From NCBI GenBank assembly GCA_022496185.1, contig WTXG01000093.1:62001-126000 (forward strand): DNA of 64,000 nt, written 5' to 3'. This stretch comes from Multifurca ochricompacta (taxonomy: Eukaryota; Basidiomycota; Agaricomycetes; Russulales; Russulaceae). Of the stretch, positions 56,282 through 64,000 are shown piece after piece (the first letter of the stretch is position 1; each line of letters opens with the position of its first letter). Made by a program: the position numbers and the translations under genes. The notes beneath the pieces were generated by a model, which was not told where the DNA came from, did no database searches, and worked only from the letters and a program-made list of their open reading frames with translations.

Positions 56282-59200
56282 AGGGAAAGGCGGGGCGGGG
56301 AGGGGTGTGTTGCTGGAGTGTGACTGACTCTTACACGTAACACGTGACTTATATATTTAATTTTATTACAATTTTTTTGGGACACACACTCAGAAGGTCT
56401 CCGGATTCGCTAAAACTGGCTGCATCGACCACACGACAACGAGTTGAGAACTATACCCTGATGGTTATGGCCTGGCCACCACCGCCACCACAGTCCATCA
56501 AACATTAAATTTTATTTTTCAGAAATAATAATAATAATAATAATAATAATCACGTACTCCATCACCGTTTGCTTGGCCTTATTATATACAACCGGAACGG
56601 AAAAAAAAAAAAAACACGCATGCACGATCAAATCCGTATCCGTTCAGTTCAGTTGACCCGGTCATCATTTTTTACACCTTACTCACTCATTTCATTCACA
56701 TTCACATGGATTAAAAAGGCCGTATGTGATCGGCGTCCTCGCCAATCCTCCCTTCTCATGATCGACAGATGAGGACGAGAACGAGGAGGACTCTTACTAC
56801 TACTACTACTACTACTACTACTTCAGATGTGAAAGTTACGAGAGAAGCGGCTAAAAACGTCTTTCACGAGCGAGAGCACACAAGAACTCTAGACGGAGAT
56901 GATGAACCCACACCCTGTGCCTGTGCCATTGCTAACCGACACGGCTAGCAGGGTACATCATCTACGTATCGCTCTGGCTTGCCATATCCCTGGGCCCCTT
57001 CATACCGAGTTATCCAGGACCTAGGGGAGTCTCTCTCTCTCTCTCTCTCTCTCTCTTCTTTTGTTTGTTTTTTAAGTTCATTGCCTCGATCTTGTTTAGT
57101 GGCTTATGCATCATGATGTTTTTTTGTTTTTTGTTTTTTTTTTTTGACGCGAACAATGGTGTCATTTGGACGGCGTCTATACAGGGCCTGATCGATGACG
57201 ATAGGGGGAAAAAAACATGTTTATTAACCTCTGGGTTTGGGCTTTGGGTAGTAAGGTGCTTGCAGAAGAGGCACTCTTTTAAAAAATACGGTTTTGTTTT
57301 TGTTTTTTATTTTATTTTCTCTCTCTCTCTCTCTCTTTTCGCGTGTGCCTGTAGGTGAATAGCGGAAGGACTAGATGTTGTGGTGGCCCAACATAACTTA
57401 TATCGAAAAAGGTTCAAAAAGTGGTAGCGCTCGCGGGGGGTGAGGTGAAAAGATCAAGAAGAACGCGCGAACTCCTGAACGGGGTTTCTAAGGATGCCCC
57501 GTGGTTTGGAGAGCAAAAGGCAATTTGCGAGTTCATCCCCCTTCTTGGGTTCTTTTTGCGAATCCCCAACACACACCCCCACTTCACCGGCAACTAAAAT
57601 AATCCATCCATTTACCCATGCACGTACACAAACCGCACGCACACAACGCAATGCAATGCAATGCACATACAATGCACATTCACTCAACTCACTCACTCAC
57701 TCACACGCGCGTGCAACTTCTTCTTTTTCCTTTTTCACCCGGTGTGTGTGAAAGTTTCTTCTCCTTTCGTTCGGCAGGTCCGCAAAGAACCTTTTAGGAA
57801 ACGCGCTTTTTATGGATTTTTTTGTTCGATGGTCCAAACATTGTACGATGGTCGTTGACCTCCCCTAAGGAGGAGGAAGAGGACGATCCGCATAGCTCGT
57901 TTTGGTGAGAGAAATTCGTTCGGCATCGGGAGGAATAGGAGAAGAGTACTATTACACAGACCAGTGGCGGTGAGTACACCGCATGACGCGTTTCAGGGCA
58001 TCTCACAAAAAAAACCCAACAAAACATAATAATAATAATAATAAATCATGAAAAAAAACAGATACCGTCAAACCGAAGTGGGTAATTGAGGCTGCATCCC
58101 CGGTTTGGGCCAGACGGCATTTAACACGGAAATGGAAATAATGACCATTTCAAGCTTGAGAGAGTTTTTTGTGTGTTCAACTACGGTAGATGCGGCGGCG
58201 CCAGACGGGACGTGTCGACGTGTCCAAGTAGAGACGAGATGAGATGAAATGAGATGATGGAGATGGAGATGATCGCCGCGTACATTGAATTGTGTGGGTA
58301 TGGGGATGGGAAATTCTCCTCCTCCTCGACTTGCCCTCATGGCCAAGCAAGATGAATCATGTGTACGTATCAAGACACACACCACACGCACTACGCACTT
58401 TTTTTTTTTCTCTCTCCTTACGTCTTCGTTATTTCTTTTCTTTCTTTTCTTGTTGCGTGGGCGCGCGAGTTTCGCTCTTATGGTAAGGGCTCGCTGGGAG
58501 TCGATTGGTCCTTCGCGGATTCCCTTTTTTGTTTATTTTATTTATTTTATTTTTTATTTTTTATTTTTTATAGGTAGATGACGCGTGTGCCCCCTACCCA
58601 ATAAGCCGCGCTAGGGGCGCTGAGCTTTTGACTCTTTGATGATGATTTTAGATCAAGCGAGGACCAAAAAAATCATATATCTCCCGCGCGGCACTCACTC
58701 TTTCGGAATCCGCCGTACGACGTGCTCGGATGTTTTTTCCCTTTCTCCCCCTCCCCCCCCCCTCCCTCATCGGTTCTTCTCTTCCCATCAACGGTGGCGC
58801 GGCTCATGCCGCCATCACAGTCGCGGTGGCCATGTTACCATGTACCCCAGTCTGCTGCTGCTATTACATATTGATAATCTCTCGATGTCACATGACACAC
58901 ACACACATACTACTTCACACCCTCCCTCCGCGCTTGAAGATGGTTCGGACGGGTCAGTTCCGGTTCTGAAGGGATACTTTTGTACTATTATGGAAACAGG
59001 GTCGGCTTTAGCGGAGGCAGTGGCCAACTTACGGCGGTAGCATTCCGTGGCATCAAAACGAGACCTAGATAAGGAGGACGGATGAAGATGAAGAAGAAGA
59101 CGAAGAAGAAGGAGAAGAAGCGGGTTAGGGTTGAAGCGGGGGAAATCTCATCCATCGGCTAAGCCCGCACCTGGCTCTCGTCCCCGTCTTGCTCAGGAGG

Positions 59201-60181
59201 TCTTTTGGAAGAAATGCCTCGAGGGAAACGGAGGCGATGGCAGCGGCACCTTTTCTTTTTCTTTTTTTTTTCTTCTCACACATTCTAGCGAACGAACGGC
59301 GCAATGAGCGAGAAGCGGACGTGACTATGAATGAATGAATGAATGGGAAGAAGACGAAGACGAGGACGATAAAAGAGGGACGAAGGATGGCCAAGTCCAA
59401 GGAATTTGCGATTTGCGATTCGCGATTTGCTCGCGCAAGGCCACGTGCACGCCTAATTGGGTAGTGGGTAAGTTCTTCTGACGACGAGGACGGGGGGGGA
59501 AGAAGACTGGAGGAACGCAAAATAAAAAAAAATAATAAAATAGAAATAATAATAAAACTGTGGGTATGGGGAAAACTTGGTCCAATATGAATCTAATGGG
59601 ATATTGAACAACAACAAAATGAAACGCGGGATGAATCAATCTATGGATGAATCCAACAACAACCCATGGATGGAATCATGGATCCATGATAGCCAGCCAT
59701 TGAACAGGTTTTTTTTTTTTTTTCTTTTCTTTAGAACCCCGTGGACGAAAAGGAGGGAAAAGTATTTTAATTTCCTTCCTTCTTCTTCTAACTGGGAATC
59801 ACCGAAATCCCATAACTGCGAATGATCCTTATGATTCTTACTTTTTTTTAAATTTATTTTTCCCATTTTTACGGAGGAGGATTAAAACAAAACAAAAACA
59901 TCCCGGCGCGGATCCATCGATCCATCAAAAGAAACACCACCACAAAGAATTTAAACAAAAAAAAAAAGTTGTCAATTGATATTCCCCTACACGACGCCGC
60001 CGCCGCCGCCGCCACCACCGCCTCTTCCGCTTTTTTTAATTTTTGAAAGGCCGGGGTGGAGTGGGAGTGGGAGTACGGCAGCGAAATGAGGGGGTGGGGG
60101 GTGGGAGAGAGAAAAGAGGAAGAGGAAGAGGAAGAGGAGAGGCGAGGGAGTTGGGCTGAATTAACTACGCGGCGCTATTCC

Positions 60182-60183
<2 letters not shown>

Positions 60184-60214
<31 letters not shown>
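60184..60214. repeat. GAT trinucleotide tandem
   Basis: Ten copies of GAT in a row. It is one of several trinucleotide arrays in this stretch (AAT near 56526-56551, CTA near 56797-56821, CAC near 55732-55757, TTC near 61519-61545). Confidence 0.85.
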
Positions 60215-60216
<2 letters not shown>

Positions 60217-62912
60217 GATTGATTTTTTTTCCCGATTCGAAAATCAATCAAACAACCGAGGGCAGTGCTTTCTTCTTTCCTTTTTTTGAAAAAGGAGGGA
60301 AGGGGGAAGTGGAGAGGGGGGAGGGGGGGGGGAAACGCGGGGGAATTGTACGTATGTGGAAAGTCTTTATTTCCAGATTAGATTAGAGTCGACTGGCTTT
60401 GCCTTCTTCACTTGAATGAGGTACCAATATACTACAGTACAACCTTTTTTTTTTTTAAATTTATATTTTCCCCTTATACATACATATCTCGAGGTGAACT
60501 CCGATCCGGATAAATGTGGGAGAGGGTAAAGGGGGGGGGGGGATGAACCGGTTTCAATGGAAACTCCCCTTCGACAGATGGTATGATCAAAAAAATAAAA
60601 ACAAAGATAAAGGTTCCACCCTCGCTCCAAGAAAGACAACGGCGATTTGCGATTTATTACGAGCCCCAAGATCTTCGAGAAAAGAAGCCATTTTCAACAA
60701 TCATAGCGAATAATGAAACCGAGGGGCGTTGGCGTCTGTGTGTGCATATTGTTCGCGGGCAACCGCAACCCATCACCTCTCTTCATTCAACATTGAAGCA
60801 ACTTATGGGCGGCCCAAGTTTTCCGCATTCGGAACTGAGTGGAGATAGCACACAGATGCGAATGTGACGTCTTTCTTTCTTTCTTCCTCCCTTTCTCTTT
60901 TCTCTTTTCTCTTTTGTCTATTTTTTTTGGGAAATGGGCGGCGATCACTTAGGACAAGAGAGTAAGAAAGAGAGGGTGCATGCGTGCGTGTGCGTGTGTG
61001 AACGAACGCGTGCGCAAGCAAGGTTACTTGTCAGTCATGCGCAGCTTGAGCGGCGTTTTGCGTGAAGTGGAAGGCATGGTACAGATCCACGAACGGGGGT
61101 TGTAAAAGCCGCAGCGCGTCGCGCGCTCCCCCCCCCCTAATTCGAAGATGAGCTTAACACCCTATATGTCCTGTCCTTCAAGACCATCGACAATAGTGAT
61201 TAAATTGGAAAAATCCCTCGCCTCGCGAAATCCATAATTTAGTTATTTTTCCTTTTTTTCGAAAAATAGAAAATTGCCCATTCATTTGCAAATTTCTGCG
61301 CAAAGGACCTGATTGGTTGAACAAATTGAAGGAGAAAATCAAAACATGTCAGGGGTGGCTGGGATGTGCACGTCAAAAATAGTTGATGCCACGAGTCGGA
61401 AAGGACAGGGGCTTATGAGGGAAGAAGGGACCACAACGCAGGAAAGTAGTCCGCTTGACCGCCGCTGGAAAAAGGTCACTTCAACAATCAAATGGATGCG
61501 GTTGGGGGACAAAGCAAAGGTTCTTCTTCTTCTTCTTCTTCTTCTCATTGGGTGGCCTGTCTGTAGGTAGGACAACACGCACCCTAGATTGATAATGGGA
61601 AAGATAAGCTTGTCACGCGGGGGATAATCTCCGACGTGAGCGAGATATCGGATCCGAGGGGGTCCTGTGAGGGGCGTAACCGCTGTCAAAGAGTCACTGG
61701 ACCGAAAAGCGTGCTGAACGACGTAAGCACACCAACCCAAAAGAAAAAAATAAGAAAAATAGACAGGGCCTGCCACGGGTTTGAAGGGCTGCTGCCGCGG
61801 GCGAGCCAGAGAGATAGAGTTGTGAGCGAGAGAGAGAAACGGGCGAGTCCATTTCGATTCGACGTGCATCATCATTCATTCATTCATTCATTTTCCATAT
61901 TTAGCGATTGGTTTCTTGTTGCTTTGTGATACCTTTTTGAGGAAAGAAGAGGGGGGGGAGAATGGGGATGGGGATGGGGATGGGGAGAGAAGGGGAAATG
62001 ATGTACATCAGGCTAAAGCTGTGGCTGTAGGAGGAGGAAGACCTTCAGTCCCCCGGACGTCCGACGAGTTCGGATGAGAGCCTTTTGCCAAAAGAGTGTT
62101 GGGTGTTGGGTGCAAGTGACACAAACACCCTTACCTCCCACCCTCACCCCCTCCCCTTCTAGGTCGGGAACGTCGACTTGTAGGAGACAACAACAAAGAG
62201 ACAGATCAGTTTATTTCGGGGATGGACGGACGGGGAAGTTCTCATTGGATCCAATTTTGTCAGTTCATGCCCGGGTCTCGGCCAAATAGTTCGTTCTCGA
62301 CTTGGAAATCGTGAGTGTCGACGATGCGCAAAGGGGATACGAAGCAACGTGGAATACGTGCGGCAACCTGGCAGCAAAGAGAGGCGTCCAATTGGTTCAA
62401 AGGAGCAACAACTTTCCGTAACATTTAAAAAAAAAAAAGGAAAACAAAATACAAAAGAATAGGGACCAACCAAGTGATTAAAATCCCTTTTTTTTAAAGA
62501 TTTAAAAAAAATATTTGATGCGACAAAGACCATCACCGTGAATGATGATGACGATGAGCACGAGCGATGATGACTGGGTGAGCCGTGTGATGAATTTACC
62601 TAAATTAGAAATCATCTCCGAGTCCGAGGGGGGTGCACACACGCACACACACACGCTCGGTCATTGACACTAGCACTGGCATTTTACACTTTGCCCTGGC
62701 ACACTTGTTACTCAAGTGAGATATCGCTCATTTACCTGTTTACCGACGACACGCCACGCTCATCACAGGCCAAGTCACCGAACATCGTCGGTTCAACGTC
62801 TTGTTTGCCCTTTTGGAGAAATCGAAGGAAATCGAGGCCGTCCCCTCTTTCATCCGAGACCATAAGTCACCCCCTACTGTACCTTTGATAACGGGTCGAA
62901 GCGCAGCAACAT

Positions 62913-64000
62913 ATGAGCATGGCTACCCGTCTGGACCCTAAAAATGCCATACATTACCAAGAACTTCTCAACAATTTTGACACTTGGATGTTCGATTGTG
63001 ACGGTGTACTCTGGCACGGTGACCGCCTCATAGACGGCGCCGTGGAGGTCCTTCAGATTCTACGCAGCCAGAGTACGTAACTGCACCCAGGCTCTTTTTT
63101 GAGACGGTATCGTACTCATCTCGTTTTATCCTTCGCCGCATTTGACTGATTTGCTTTATCCGATCCGATCCGTCATTCTCGCAGAGAAACGCGTCCTCTT
63201 CGTTACCAATAATGCGACCAAATCCCGGCCTAATTACAAGAAGAAGTTTGATGAACTGGGAATCGAGGCGCATGTTGTACGTATTCCATCCCCCCCCCTC
63301 CCATCTCCATCTATGAGTTGCTTCCCCGTGAAGAAGTAATACCTATCAGTTTGTGTCCTACAGAACGAGGTTTTTGGATCGGCCTATGCGGCTGCTGTTT
63401 ACCTCTCTTCGGTTTTGAATTTTCCCAAGGATAAGAAGGTGTACGTGATCGGTATGTCAGGGCTTGAAGATGAGCTTCGCAGCGAAGGCATCGCCTTCAT
63501 TGGTGGGACCGTGAGCATCATCCATCATATTCCCTCCCATCATCATTTCAACGCGCATCTCATTTTCCGTCGTTCGCAGGATCCTGCGGATAACACACTC
63601 TCCACTCCTGGCGAGATACCACCGGACCCTTCGGTTGGCGCCGTGCTTGTCGGTCTCGATACGTCCATTAACTACACGAAGCTGTCACGCGCGTTCCGCT
63701 ACCTGCATTCGAACCCTGAATGCGCATTTCTTGCCACTAATGAAGATTCTACGTACCCATCAGAGAAAGGTCTGCTCCCTGGGGCCGGCGCCATCCTCGC
63801 ACCTCTCCGCACCGCCCTGGGACCCAATCGACCAGTGACCGCGATCGGAAAACCGAACGGGCTGATGTTGGACGCCATCAAAGCCAAGTGCGTCCAGCAA
63901 CCCCCCCTCCCACTCATTTCACACAATTTGTATTATTTTTGAATGGGAGGGGGGGGGCGTGTCAGTTCGGCAGGTTGCTGATTGTTTTTCATCTTTTTTT
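62913..64000 (+). CDS. PHO13: HAD phosphatase (p-nitrophenylphosphatase/phosphoglycolate phosphatase), partial
   Basis: Exons 62913-63072, 63185-63276, 63364-63510 and 63580-63887 are visible and give 235 complete residues; the gene continues past the window. The nucleophile motif is FDCDGVLWHG with Asp28 and Asp30, motif II is VTNNATKSR (Thr61, Asn62, Asn63), and the motif III lysine is Lys224 in GKPNG. This is the eukaryotic PGP/Pho13 branch of the HAD superfamily, which clears toxic side products such as 2-phosphoglycolate or 4-phosphoerythronate in the cytosol. The final motif (GDRLDTDI in the family) is not in the window. A second ATG two codons downstream is an equal start candidate. 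The last intron begins GTGCGT at 63888 and its acceptor is not certain. Confidence 0.92.

Larger units (their letters stand above)
52198..62912. other. 10.7 kb gene-poor stretch rich in simple repeats
   Basis: No open frame here has a domain, a family motif or convincing exon logic. The DNA is dominated by homopolymers of all four bases and by tandem repeats of one to six bases on both strands, with purine/pyrimidine strand asymmetry in many blocks. The first few hundred bases should be the 3' untranslated region of the bZIP gene and the last few hundred the promoter of the phosphatase gene. A non-coding RNA gene could hide here but nothing in the sequence supports a particular one. Confidence 0.55.

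Noticed and set aside
60182..60290. Asp-rich open frame over the GAT repeat
   Set aside because: It is a microsatellite translation without any supporting exon or motif.

Overview
The window looks like nuclear DNA of a basidiomycete fungus, most likely a mushroom-type Agaricomycete. The genes are split by many short introns (about 50-140 bp, GT-AG with occasional GC-AG, donors such as GTGAGT, GTATGT and GTGCGT). The first gene belongs to the Clp1 (clampless) family, which is known only from basidiomycetes. There are no operons, CRISPR arrays, rRNA genes or convincing tRNA genes. The exon models were built by hand: each intron was chosen so that splice signals, reading frame and family motifs agree, and the summed exons are whole codons for every gene modelled to completion.

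Left part (1-22.7 kb). In order: a Clp1-like gene (-), an RDH-type short-chain dehydrogenase (-), serine palmitoyltransferase subunit LCB1 (-), a large disordered coiled-coil protein (+), a scrambled zone of decayed fragments (11.6-14.4 kb), a second short-chain dehydrogenase interrupted by a stop codon (-), an RnpA-like gene (+), a truncated isocitrate dehydrogenase fragment (+), ribosomal protein eL34 (-), a small protein with a chitin-binding-like N-terminus (+), and the GPI-anchor protein PIG-F/GPI11 (-).

Middle part (22.7-47 kb). A 2.4 kb gene-free stretch precedes a 15-exon secreted serine carboxypeptidase (S10, +). A 4.9 kb stretch without a recognised gene follows. Then come, all on +: an uncharacterised 200-residue protein, a SANT/Myb-domain protein, a PBDC1 (Ypl225w) homologue with three micro-exons, an F-box-like gene with unresolved frame breaks, a 3.9 kb gap, and the replication-fork protection factor Timeless/Tof1 (11 exons).

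Right part (47-64 kb). A bZIP transcription factor lies between two large gene-poor stretches (46.9-50.8 kb and 52.2-62.9 kb) that are packed with homopolymers and microsatellites. The window ends inside a HAD-family p-nitrophenylphosphatase/phosphoglycolate phosphatase gene.

The intact genes are mostly unlinked housekeeping or regulatory functions and I see no gene cluster or shared pathway. The most interesting signals are the 11.6-14.4 kb mosaic (a 0.63 kb head-to-head foldback of a gene 5' end and an inverted copy of part of a neighbouring gene), the tryptophan-to-stop change in the second dehydrogenase, the truncated IDH fragment, introns whose 3' ends are A-tracts rather than pyrimidines, and the PBDC1 micro-exons. 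I did not find a clear new multi-gene system.
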